The translations under genes were made by a program, and so were the position numbers. A stretch of DNA of 64,000 bases from JAJDNH01 sp964552395 (GTDB lineage: Bacteria; Acidobacteriota; Thermoanaerobaculia; Thermoanaerobaculales; Sulfomarinibacteraceae): positions 1 to 64,000 of the forward strand of contig CAZKGM010000010.1 of the NCBI GenBank assembly GCA_964552395.1. The letters are read 5' to 3'. This document shows positions 25,369 to 32,896 of this stretch, piece by piece; position 1 is the stretch's first letter, and the number at the start of each line of letters is the position of its first letter. Below the pieces are notes generated by a model, which was not told the DNA's origin, searched no databases, and was given only the letters and a program-made list of their open reading frames with translations.

Positions 25369-26658
25369 ATGTTCGACATCGACTTCGTTCAGGCACGAGA
25401 GGTTCTCGACTCACGCGGCAACCCCACGGTCGAGGCCGAGGTCATCCTCTCCGGCGGCACCGTGGCGCGGGCGCTGGTGCCGTCCGGAGCCTCGACCGGC
25501 TCCCGCGAAGCGCTGGAGCTGCGAGACGGTGACTCGGCGCGCTTCGGCGGCAAGGGTGTGCTGCGGGCCGTCGAGCACGTCAACGGCCCGATCGCCGACG
25601 CCATCGAGGGCATGGACGCCCGCGACCAGCTCGGCGTCGATCTGGCGATGCTCGAGGCGGACGGCACCGACAACAAGTCGAACCTCGGTGCCAATGCCAT
25701 TCTCGCGGTGTCGCTTGCGGTCGCCCGCGCCGGCGCCGAGGCCGCCGGCCTGCCCCTGTACCAGTACCTCGGCGGCTGCTGCGCGCGTGAGCTGCCGGTG
25801 CCGATGATGAACGTCCTCAACGGCGGCGTGCACGCCGATAACTCGGTCGACTTCCAGGAGTACATGGTCATGCCGGTAGGTTTCGCCTCGTTCTCCAACG
25901 CCCTTCGCGCTGGCGTCGAGGTCTTCCACACCCTGCATAAGGTGCTCAGGGAGCGCCGACTGGCGAGCGGGGTCGGCGACGAGGGCGGCTTCGCGCCCGA
26001 CCTCCCCACCAACCGCGCTCCCCTCGAGCTGCTGATGGAAGCGATCGAGAAGGCCGGCTATGAGCCCGGCGGCCAGGTCGCCCTGGCCATGGACCCGGCC
26101 GCCTCGGAGTTCTTCGCGAACGGCGTCTACAACCTCAGCGGCGAGGGCCGCACCGGACTCAGCTCCGATGACATGATCGACATCTACGAGGAGCTGGTGA
26201 ACGACTTCCCCATCGTCTCCATCGAGGACGGCCTCGCCGAGGGTGACTGGGACGGGTGGCAGAGGCTCACCGACCGCCTCGGCGATCGCATCCAGCTCGT
26301 CGGCGACGACATCTTCGTGACCAACCCAGAGATCATCGCCCGCGGCATCTCGGAAGGGATAGCGAACTCGGTCCTCATCAAGCTCAACCAGATCGGGACC
26401 CTGTCTGAAACCGTGGATGCCATCGGCATGGCGCACAGGGCCGGCTACACTACGGTCATCTCCCATCGCTCGGGCGAGACCGAGGACACCACCATCGCCC
26501 ACCTCGCAGTGGCCATGTCCACCGGCCAGATCAAGACCGGCTCCGCCTGCCGCTCCGAACGTATTGCCAAGTACAACGAGCTGCTACGGATCGAGGAGGA
26601 GCTCGAGGAGGCGGCGCGCTTCCGTGGGTCGGCGGTACTGGCGCGCGGCGGGCGGTGA
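25369..26658 (+). CDS. eno: Enolase
   Basis: Glycolytic enolase, 2-phosphoglycerate to phosphoenolpyruvate, 429 aa (typical length). The ATG at 25369 comes one nucleotide after the phosphomutase stop, and its GGAGG site lies within the end of that gene; the longer frame upstream overlaps the mutase and is not real. Signature elements: VLDSRGNPTVEAEV, PSGASTGSREALELRD, MMNVLNGGVHADNSVDFQE, GDEGGFAPDL, the metal ligands in MDPAASEFF, SIEDGLAEGDW and VGDDIFVTNP, the catalytic Lys in LIKLNQIGT and SHRSGETEDT. Complete and surely functional. Confidence 0.97.
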   Translation: MFDIDFVQAREVLDSRGNPTVEAEVILSGGTVARALVPSGASTGSREALELRDGDSARFGGKGVLRAVEHVNGPIADAIEGMDARDQLGVDLAMLEADGTDNKSNLGANAILAVSLAVARAGAEAAGLPLYQYLGGCCARELPVPMMNVLNGGVHADNSVDFQEYMVMPVGFASFSNALRAGVEVFHTLHKVLRERRLASGVGDEGGFAPDLPTNRAPLELLMEAIEKAGYEPGGQVALAMDPAASEFFANGVYNLSGEGRTGLSSDDMIDIYEELVNDFPIVSIEDGLAEGDWDGWQRLTDRLGDRIQLVGDDIFVTNPEIIARGISEGIANSVLIKLNQIGTLSETVDAIGMAHRAGYTTVISHRSGETEDTTIAHLAVAMSTGQIKTGSACRSERIAKYNELLRIEEELEEAARFRGSAVLARGGR

Positions 26659-26999
26659 AACGGCTTTCGCTGATTGTTCTCGCGATCATCGCCCTGGTGG
26701 TGCTGGGCGTGCTGTCGGGAATCGTCACCCAGGGACTCGAGGACGTGACCCAGGCTCGGCGCGAGCAGCGCCGCCTCGAGGAGCGCAAGCTCCAGCTCGA
26801 GCAGGAGATTGAGCGCCTGCAGCAGACCCTCGACAGCCTGCGCTCCGACCCCGACGCCGTCGAGTCCATGGCCCGCCGCGACCTGGGTTGGGTGCGACCC
26901 GGCGAGCAGGTCATCCTCCTCGCCACCCCGACGCCGCCGCCGACTCCCAGCACCTTGACAGGCCCCACCCCCACACCTATACTGCGTCTCCGCAAGTGA
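26655..26999 (+). CDS. FtsB/DivIC-like septum formation initiator protein
   Basis: 114-residue bitopic membrane protein. A GTG start overlaps the enolase stop (GTGA). One membrane helix at about 4-24 (LSLIVLAIIALVVLGVLSG) is followed by a coiled coil (about 35-68, RREQRRLEERKLQLEQEIER) and the short globular motif 'DPDAVESMARRDLGWVRPGE' typical of FtsB/DivIC. The C-terminus is a Pro/Thr-rich tail. Homologues join the FtsQ-FtsL complex of the divisome, and the eno-ftsB pairing is common in Proteobacteria and other phyla, which supports the call. The 3' end of the gene carries the promoter of the adjoining tRNA gene. Confidence 0.87.
   Translation: MKRLSLIVLAIIALVVLGVLSGIVTQGLEDVTQARREQRRLEERKLQLEQEIERLQQTLDSLRSDPDAVESMARRDLGWVRPGEQVILLATPTPPPTPSTLTGPTPTPILRLRK
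26955..26983 (+). promoter_or_regulatory. Promoter for tRNA-fMet inside the ftsB-like gene
   Basis: Perfect -35 TTGACA (26955-26960), 17-nt spacer, -10 TATACT (26978-26983, five of six). Predicted transcription start is around 26990, about 10 nt before the tRNA. It is the best promoter in the window. Confidence 0.8.
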
Positions 27000-27077
<78 letters not shown>

Positions 27078-27083
27078 ACGAAC

Positions 27084-27109
27084 AAAACCGCGCTGATGCG
27101 CGGTTTTTT
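27084..27109 (+). terminator. Rho-independent terminator of tRNA-fMet
   Basis: 10-bp stem AAAACCGCGC / GCGCGGTTTT with loop TGAT, followed directly by TT; eight nt after the tRNA CCA end. Flanking CCAAACG/CGTTTGG can extend the stem. Confidence 0.88.
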
Positions 27110-27189
27110 CGTTTGGTTGGAACACCACGACCCCGGAAGCGCAGGTGGTTGTTGCCGTGGGGGTCGCAGGTCGGGCGCAGCCCGGCCGG

Positions 27190-27238
27190 AGAGGGCGGGG
27201 GACGGCTTACAACCGCCGCGCTTCTGGGGTCGGGGCGC
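27190..27238 (+). repeat. GC-rich ~48-nt dispersed motif, copy 1
   Basis: Matches 38391-38438 at about 40 of 48 positions (AGAGGGCGGGGRCGGC at the left, GGGTCGGGGCGC-type end at the right). It lies in the gene-poor stretch 27110-27588, which otherwise holds only a gene remnant and the third copy of the 33-nt repeat. Confidence 0.5.
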
Positions 27239-27285
27239 ACAGGAGTGGCCACCGGCTGCTCCTGCGCAACCTCGAGCGCGGCCCG

Positions 27286-27390
27286 CCGAGGAACGCCGGC
27301 CTCCCATGGACCAACGAGGACCGCGCACGAGTCGCGTCGGGACTCAAGGACGGCCGAAACCTCAAGCAGCTGGCCACCGCCCTAACCCGC
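27286..27390 (+). pseudogene. Remnant of a helix-turn-helix (Myb/SANT-like) protein C-terminus
   Basis: The frame reads NAGLPWTNEDRARVASGLKD then GRNLKQLATALTR, which resembles the common C-terminal module 'G-x-PWT-x-E(D/E)-x3-(L/V)-x2-G-(F/L)-x2-GR-(S/T/N)-x2-(Q/E)LA-x-xL-x-R' found at the ends of ATPases and DNA-processing proteins. The usual continuation (GAI-x-x-R-L) is missing: the homology stops where the 33-nt repeat begins (27382). No start codon or N-terminal domain can be recognised upstream. Probably the truncated end of a lost gene. Confidence 0.45.
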
Positions 27391-27414
27391 ATCATTCACT
27401 CGCAATCTACTGCG
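27382..27414 (-). repeat. 33-nt dispersed repeat, copy 3
   Basis: Third copy, core ATCATTCACTCG with flanks CTAACCCGC and CAATCTACTGCG on the plus strand. It abuts the truncated helix-turn-helix remnant. Confidence 0.7.
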
Positions 27415-27588
27415 ACCAGCGATACACCAGCCAGCGCCGTGCTCCTCGCGTCTCGGTGTCCTCAACATACTGTAGGGCATGCCTGCGGCACCTCGACGCT
27501 CAGCAACCGGCGCTTCCGCACGGCAGCGGGCGAGAGCTCCAACCCCGATCGACCTCGCCGACGCTGGACCGGTCGTCTATCTACCTCG

Positions 27589-30500
27589 TCACGGTTCCGG
27601 GTGCCAGGACTTGTCCGGGAAGGGCGGTTGGTGCGGGGGGTGGACCGGCTCCGCGGCGATCTGCTTTTGGAGGTAGGCGATGGCGGCGTCGAGCTGGGCG
27701 TCCGCGCCCTCGAAGGTCAGGTGCGGAGTGTCGTCGACCACGATGTCCGGACCGACGCCGTGTCCCTCGATCAGCCACTGGCCTTTCGGCCCGTAGACTC
27801 CGAACTCGGCCGCGGTGGCGATGCCGCCGTCCTCGAGATAGTTGTTCGAGGAGAGCCAGATCTCGCCGCCCCAGGTGCGGGTCCCGATCACCTTGCCCAG
27901 ATGGAGACGCTTGAACCCTTCGGTGAAGGCCTCGCCGTCCGAGGCCGTCCAAGCATCGCAGAGGACCACCAGGTGGCCGCGGAATCCGTACTGCATGTTC
28001 CAGTTGTCACTCTTGCCGACGGGCTGGGTCCAGTACATCCAGACCTTGCGCAGCAGGCGAGAGAGGATCCAGCTGTCGATGTTGCCGCCGCGGTTGTGGC
28101 GCATGTCGATGATCAGACCCTTGCGGTTATACACCGGGTAGTAGCCTTCCGCCCACTCGCTGAAGTTGCGCCCACCCATGGCGCGCAGGTGGACGTACCC
28201 GAGCTCGCCCTGCCCGAGCTTCTCGACCCTCACACGCCGGGTGTACTCCCACTCGCTGTAACGGAGGTTGGACTCCTGACGCTGGGAGATGGGAACGGCG
28301 ATGACGTCCCGCTTCTTGTCCTGGGCGCCGTCGCCGCTCCTCACGTGCAGGAGCACCTGCTGTCCGACCCGGTTTCGCAGGAGCTCACCCAGGGAGGGAA
28401 CGGCAAGGGTCGGTTGGCCATTGACCATGGTGATGACGTCGCCAGCGCGGACCTCCACGCCGGGTTGCGAGAGGGGACTGAGCTCGCTCGGATGGTCCGG
28501 GTCTCCTTGATAGACGTGCTCGACCCGCCAGCCCCCAGCGGCAGGATCGCGGCTGAACCGAGCGCCCAGGGCGCCCACGTCGATCTCGTCCCGGCCCTTT
28601 CGCAGGTCGCCGCCGTAGACGAAGGTGTGAAGGGCCGAGAGCTCGGAGACCATTTGGGCCACCAGGTCCGAGAGCTCGGAGCGGGAGGTGACGCGCGAGA
28701 CCAGCGGCTCGTACTTCTTGCGCATCGCCGGCCAGTCGACCCCATGCATGTGACGGTCGTAGAAGTAGTCGCGCTCCAGCCGCCAGGCGTCGGTGAACAT
28801 CTGTTGCCACTCCTCGCGCGGAATGACGGACAGCTTCCAGTTGGAGAGATCGAGCGCCGCCTTCTCGAGATCCGCCTTCTTGGGCTTGGCGTCGATCACG
28901 AGCAGCTTCTTCTTGCTTGCGACCAGGATCGCCTTGCCGTTGGCGGAGAGCTCGTAACGGTCGACCTTGGGAACGACCGTCTCAACCTCGCGATCTCGGT
29001 TCTTGATCGGCAGGGCGACGAGGGTCGCGGTTCGCTCGCCGGCGGATCCGGAGAGGAAGTAGAGCGCGTCCTTGGTGGCGGCGAGGGAACGGTAGTTGCC
29101 GGGCGGGACGGGGACCTTCTCGAGCCGCCCTTCGATTCCGTCGAGGTTGACCTTGACCTCGGGCACGGCCTCGGCCTTCTTCTCGGTATTCTCGGCCTCG
29201 GCCTTCTTGCCGGCCGCCTTTTCGCCGTTCTTGGCTGCGCGGAGTGGGTGAAGCTCGTCGTCAGGCGTGAAGGGAGAGCGTTCCCCTGGCGTCAAGGCGA
29301 TGGCGAAGATCTCGCTCTTCTTGTCGAGGAAGGGCTCGGGGGCATAGGCGCCCCAGGGGCTGGGAACGATCGACTTCAGGTTGCGGTCCGAGAGGAGATA
29401 GAGCCACTTGCCATCAGGGCTCCATGCGGGGCTGTAGCTGTCGAAGCGATCGGTTGTGATGATCGCCTTTTTGCCGCTTTCGACACTGTAGAGCTTGATC
29501 TGGCTGAACATGTTGCCGGCGGCGCTCACGTAGGCCAGCAACTTGCTGTCGGGCGACCAGGCGAGGTCGAAGAAGCGGTCGTGCTCGGAGACGTCGATCT
29601 CCTTGTTCTCACCGCTCTTGGTGTCGTAGAGGAAGAGCCGCTGCTTCTTGTCGTCGTGGGCGATGTACCGGCCATCGGGAGAGGAGACGGCTTCCCAGCG
29701 CACGATGTCGCCGTCGGTGGTCAGCTGGTGACCGGGGCCGACGCCGTTGGCGGGGAGGGTCCAGACCTCCACCTCGCCGGACTCATCGGAGAGAACCACC
29801 AGCGACTTGCCGTCGGGCACGAACCGGGCGTCGCGGTAGCGCACCCCAGACTGCCGTCCGGCCTCGGTGAGCCTCCCCTGATGACGGGGGACGACGAAGA
29901 CCTGACCGCGTGCGGTGAGGACCACGTGACTGCCGTCTGCGGAGATGTGCGCCGCGGTCAGATAGTCCATCGGCTTGTCGACCCAGTGCTCGCGGGTCTG
30001 GTCGAAATCGGACCGGAGGGTGATCGGAATCTTCTGGTCCACCTTCGATTCGATATCGAGAACCCAGAGGTCGGCGCCCAGCTGGTAGACGATCCTCCCC
30101 TGATCGAGGGATGGGTGGTGGACGTCCCAGCCCTGATGGTGGGTGAGCTGTTTCAGGTCGCCGCCGTCGGTGTCCATCGACCAGAGGTTCATCGTGCCGT
30201 CGCGATCGGAGACGAAGTAGATCCGGCCCTGCCACAACATCGGGTGGCGGCTGGTGCCCGGATTGTCTGCGGTCAGCGGAACGGCCTTGGCATCGCCTAA
30301 CGTGTACTTCCAGACTGATTGGGCGGTGCCGCCCTTGTAACGCTTGGTGTGGCTCGGCTGCGCCCAGTAGCGCGTGAAATAGAGGGTCTTGCCGCTCGGA
30401 TCGTAGCTGCCATCAGCCGCGCCGTAGAGCGGGATGAAAACAGGGGTGGTGTCCTTGCTCGAGATCGAGAGCCGCACGAGCTCGACGCCCGGGAGGGTGC

Positions 30501-30921
30501 TGTTGGCGAGAGTTGCATAGATCAGCTCGCCATCCGGCGTCCAGCCGGTTGTCCGCAGGTAGCGGGAGCTCCCCCACGTTCTGCGCACCGGGAGCCCGCC
30601 GTCGATCGGCATGGTGTAGACCTCACGCGGCCCCTCGTAGGTGGCCGTAAACGCCACGGTCTTGCCGTCCGGTGAGATCACCGGATCCTCCTCCTCGCCG
30701 GGATGAGAGGTCAGCCGCACGGCCTCGCCGCCCATCGCATCGACACGCCACAGATCGCCCTCGGCGACGAAAACCACCGTGTCTCCATGAATCGCCGGCT
30801 GACGGTAGTAGCCCTCGGTATCCGGAGGTTGTGAAGCTTGCGCCCCGAGGCAGAACGTGGCACTCGCGACGAGCGCGAGGGAGAGGATAGCGACGATGTT
30901 CGAGCGAAAAGGCAGGCGCAT
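27589..30921 (-). CDS. Tricorn-like S41 family protease
   Basis: 1110-residue secreted protease. Start at the ATG at 30921, preceded by GGAGG and opening a signal peptide (SNIVAILSLALVASATFCLG). Domains in order: a first beta-propeller (about 35-330, repeats such as ISPDGKTVAFTATYEG), a second propeller (about 340-620, AWSPDSKLLAYVSAAGN and AWSPDGKWLYLLSDRN), a Lys/Glu/Ala-rich linker, the C1 helical domain (RLERDYFYDRHMHGVDWPAM), a PDZ domain (SPLSQPGVEVRAGDVITMVN) and the S41 catalytic core with GYVHLRAMGG, IIDMRHNRGG and the nucleophile Ser in DAWTASDGEAF. This is the complete tricorn order, but secreted, as usual in bacteria. Likely role is breakdown of imported or periplasmic peptides. 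It is divergent from padR. Confidence 0.93.
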   Translation of the reverse strand: MRLPFRSNIVAILSLALVASATFCLGAQASQPPDTEGYYRQPAIHGDTVVFVAEGDLWRVDAMGGEAVRLTSHPGEEEDPVISPDGKTVAFTATYEGPREVYTMPIDGGLPVRRTWGSSRYLRTTGWTPDGELIYATLANSTLPGVELVRLSISSKDTTPVFIPLYGAADGSYDPSGKTLYFTRYWAQPSHTKRYKGGTAQSVWKYTLGDAKAVPLTADNPGTSRHPMLWQGRIYFVSDRDGTMNLWSMDTDGGDLKQLTHHQGWDVHHPSLDQGRIVYQLGADLWVLDIESKVDQKIPITLRSDFDQTREHWVDKPMDYLTAAHISADGSHVVLTARGQVFVVPRHQGRLTEAGRQSGVRYRDARFVPDGKSLVVLSDESGEVEVWTLPANGVGPGHQLTTDGDIVRWEAVSSPDGRYIAHDDKKQRLFLYDTKSGENKEIDVSEHDRFFDLAWSPDSKLLAYVSAAGNMFSQIKLYSVESGKKAIITTDRFDSYSPAWSPDGKWLYLLSDRNLKSIVPSPWGAYAPEPFLDKKSEIFAIALTPGERSPFTPDDELHPLRAAKNGEKAAGKKAEAENTEKKAEAVPEVKVNLDGIEGRLEKVPVPPGNYRSLAATKDALYFLSGSAGERTATLVALPIKNRDREVETVVPKVDRYELSANGKAILVASKKKLLVIDAKPKKADLEKAALDLSNWKLSVIPREEWQQMFTDAWRLERDYFYDRHMHGVDWPAMRKKYEPLVSRVTSRSELSDLVAQMVSELSALHTFVYGGDLRKGRDEIDVGALGARFSRDPAAGGWRVEHVYQGDPDHPSELSPLSQPGVEVRAGDVITMVNGQPTLAVPSLGELLRNRVGQQVLLHVRSGDGAQDKKRDVIAVPISQRQESNLRYSEWEYTRRVRVEKLGQGELGYVHLRAMGGRNFSEWAEGYYPVYNRKGLIIDMRHNRGGNIDSWILSRLLRKVWMYWTQPVGKSDNWNMQYGFRGHLVVLCDAWTASDGEAFTEGFKRLHLGKVIGTRTWGGEIWLSSNNYLEDGGIATAAEFGVYGPKGQWLIEGHGVGPDIVVDDTPHLTFEGADAQLDAAIAYLQKQIAAEPVHPPHQPPFPDKSWHPEP

Positions 30922-31019
30922 CAGGACCTCCGGTGGACCTTGGTAACGACAAGAGCGGCCGGCTGATTGTCGCGCACCGGGCAAGCCTGGGCAACCTCAG
31001 TCCCCTTGGCGTTCGCCCC

Positions 31020-31048
31020 TTGACATACATAGATGTACAATGTATAAC
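31020..31048 (+). promoter_or_regulatory. padR promoter
   Basis: Perfect TTGACA (31020-31025), 17-nt spacer, TATAAC (31043-31048). Predicted start near 31055. Confidence 0.75.
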
Positions 31049-31059
31049 AGTTCTATGTA
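31026..31059. promoter_or_regulatory. Putative PadR operator
   Basis: Inverted repeat TACATAGA (31026-31033) and TCTATGTA (31052-31059) flanks the core promoter, with nested ACAT/ATGT and TGTACA palindromes between. PadR proteins typically bind ATGT/ACAT dyads at their own promoter, so autoregulation is likely. Confidence 0.65.
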
Positions 31060-31098
31060 CCGAGCTCGCCGGATGCCGATCGCTGGACGCACCCGCCC

Positions 31099-31452
31099 AT
31101 GAACATCGGCAAGGATCTCGTCGCGGCCTCGGCCACCCCGTTGATCCTGGCCATCCTCAAGGAGGGCGAGAGCTATGGCTACGCCATCATCAAGCGCGTG
31201 GCCGAGCTGTCGGGCGGCGAGCTCCACTGGACCGACGGCATGCTGTACCCCGTGCTCCACCGCCTCGAACGCAACGGCTTTGTTTCGGCCGGCTGGGGGC
31301 GATCGGAGTCCGGGCGGCGGCGCAAGTACTACCGGCTCACGGACAGGGGCGAGGAAGAGCTGGCGAGCCAACGACGGCAGTGGCAGGTGGTGGACTCCGC
31401 GCTGCGGCAGATGCTGTTTCGTTCCTTCCAGCCGGTGCCTCAGGGAGGCTGA
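31099..31452 (+). CDS. PadR-family transcription regulator
   Basis: 117-residue winged-helix regulator. The PadR pattern is clear: 'TPLILAILKEGESYGYAIIK' , 'LHWTDGMLYPVLHRLERNGF' and 'GRRRKYYRLTDRGEEEL'. No Shine-Dalgarno precedes the ATG. It is 3 nt ahead of a membrane protein carrying a permease-prefix domain, the standard partner of such short PadR proteins in Acidobacteria and Firmicutes. It probably represses its own operon through the ATGT/ACAT dyad in the promoter; the inducing ligand is unknown. Confidence 0.92.
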   Translation: MNIGKDLVAASATPLILAILKEGESYGYAIIKRVAELSGGELHWTDGMLYPVLHRLERNGFVSAGWGRSESGRRRKYYRLTDRGEEELASQRRQWQVVDSALRQMLFRSFQPVPQGG

Positions 31453-31455
31453 CTC

Positions 31456-32838
31456 GTGTCCCAGGAAACCAACCACTCAACTTCAGGAAACCACACCTCG
31501 CTGGAGGAAGGTATCGCCGAGTGGCGCTCCTACCTCCGGCCTCGGCGGGCAATCCATTCCGTGGACGCAGACGAGCTGGAAGATCACCTTCGCGGCCAGG
31601 TCAGCGCGCTCCTCGAGGCGGGGCTCTCGGAAGACGAGGCCTTCCTCATCGCCGTGAAGCGGATTGGCGAGCTCGATGAGATCTCCCGTGAGTTCGCCCG
31701 GGAATACTCTGAGCGGCTCTGGAAGCGGCTCGTCGTCACTCCCGACGGCGAAGACAACAAGGGCAACGGCAGGGACATCCTGGTGGCGGTCGCCCTGGCG
31801 TGTGCCGCGGCAGCAGCCATCAAGGCCCCCGAGTTGCTCGGCCTGAGTATGGACTGGAACGAAGAGTTCTACGCGCGCAACCTCAGTCTCTTCGTGCTCC
31901 CGTTTCTGGCGGCCTTCTTTGCGTGGAAGCGGGCTCTCACCCCAGTGGGCCGACTGTGGCTGACAGCGCCGTTCCTGGTGGCGGCGGTGGCGATCAACCT
32001 CATGCCGTTTGCACTCGGAGGGCACACCGAGGCCCTGGCGGCTCTGCACCTGCCGATGGCGCTTTGGTTTGCCGTGGGCTACGCCTACGCCGCAGGCCGC
32101 TGGCGCGATCACGATCAGCGCATGAACTACGTACGCTTCTCCGGCGAGTGGTTCATCTACTACTCCCTCATCGCCCTCGGGGGTGGCGTGCTGATGGGAC
32201 TCACCATGTTCGTCTTCGACGCCATCGGTGTGGACGCGGGGAATCTCGTCGGGTACTGGATCCTGCCTTGTGGCGCCCTCGGCGCCGTGGTCATCGCGGC
32301 ATCGCTCGTCGAGGTCAAGCAGAGCGTGATCGAGAACATGGCCCCGGTGCTGACGCTGATCTTCACGCCGCTCTTCACCCTCGTACTGCTAGCGTTCCTG
32401 GGAGCCGCGGCGCTGACCGGAAGCGGCGTTGCCGGAGATCGCAATGTGCTCATCGGCTTCGACCTACTGTTGGTCGTGGTGGTGGGCCTGATCCTCTACG
32501 CCATCTCCGCCCGGGACCCACAGAGACAGCCGGGACTCTTCGACGCCCTCCAGCTCGTCCTTGTCGTGTGCGCCCTATTGGTCGATGCCATCGCGCTGTG
32601 GGCCATCGCCGCCCGTATCTCGGAGTTTGGTTTCAGCCCCAACAAGGTCGCAGCTCTGGGTGAGAACCTCATCCTGCTGCTGAACCTCGGATGGTCCGCC
32701 GTGCTCTACGGACGGTTCCTCACCCGGCGGGTGGCGTTCGCGAAGCTCGAGCGATGGCAGACGGCGTATCTCCCCGTCTACGCGCTGTGGGCGGGGGTGG
32801 TGGTGCTCGTCTTCCCGCCGCTGTTCGGGTTCCGGTAG
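31456..32838 (+). CDS. Permease-prefix-domain membrane protein
   Basis: 460-residue membrane protein with a GTG start after GGGAGG. The N-terminal 80 residues are a soluble 'permease prefix'/HAAS-like helical domain (EEGIAEWRSYLRPRRAIHSV, LEDHLRGQVSALLEAGLSED, EAFLIAVKRIGELDEISREF), which binds its PadR partner in known systems. About ten to eleven membrane helices follow, with the general look of DUF4153-type proteins. No ABC or catalytic motif is seen. With PadR it forms a two-gene regulatory membrane unit; it may sequester PadR at the membrane in response to a signal, which is inference from related PadR-HAAS pairs. Confidence 0.75.
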   Translation: MSQETNHSTSGNHTSLEEGIAEWRSYLRPRRAIHSVDADELEDHLRGQVSALLEAGLSEDEAFLIAVKRIGELDEISREFAREYSERLWKRLVVTPDGEDNKGNGRDILVAVALACAAAAAIKAPELLGLSMDWNEEFYARNLSLFVLPFLAAFFAWKRALTPVGRLWLTAPFLVAAVAINLMPFALGGHTEALAALHLPMALWFAVGYAYAAGRWRDHDQRMNYVRFSGEWFIYYSLIALGGGVLMGLTMFVFDAIGVDAGNLVGYWILPCGALGAVVIAASLVEVKQSVIENMAPVLTLIFTPLFTLVLLAFLGAAALTGSGVAGDRNVLIGFDLLLVVVVGLILYAISARDPQRQPGLFDALQLVLVVCALLVDAIALWAIAARISEFGFSPNKVAALGENLILLLNLGWSAVLYGRFLTRRVAFAKLERWQTAYLPVYALWAGVVVLVFPPLFGFR

Positions 32839-32847
32839 GCACAACAA

Positions 32848-32873
32848 GGCCCCGGCGGTGAGCCGCCGGGGCC
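32848..32873. terminator. Bidirectional hairpin terminator
   Basis: 11-bp perfect stem GGCCCCGGCGG / CCGCCGGGGCC with loop TGAG in the 58-nt gap between the converging membrane-protein and katG genes. Confidence 0.65.
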
Positions 32874-32896
32874 CCCAGACTCCTACCCAGTCCGGA

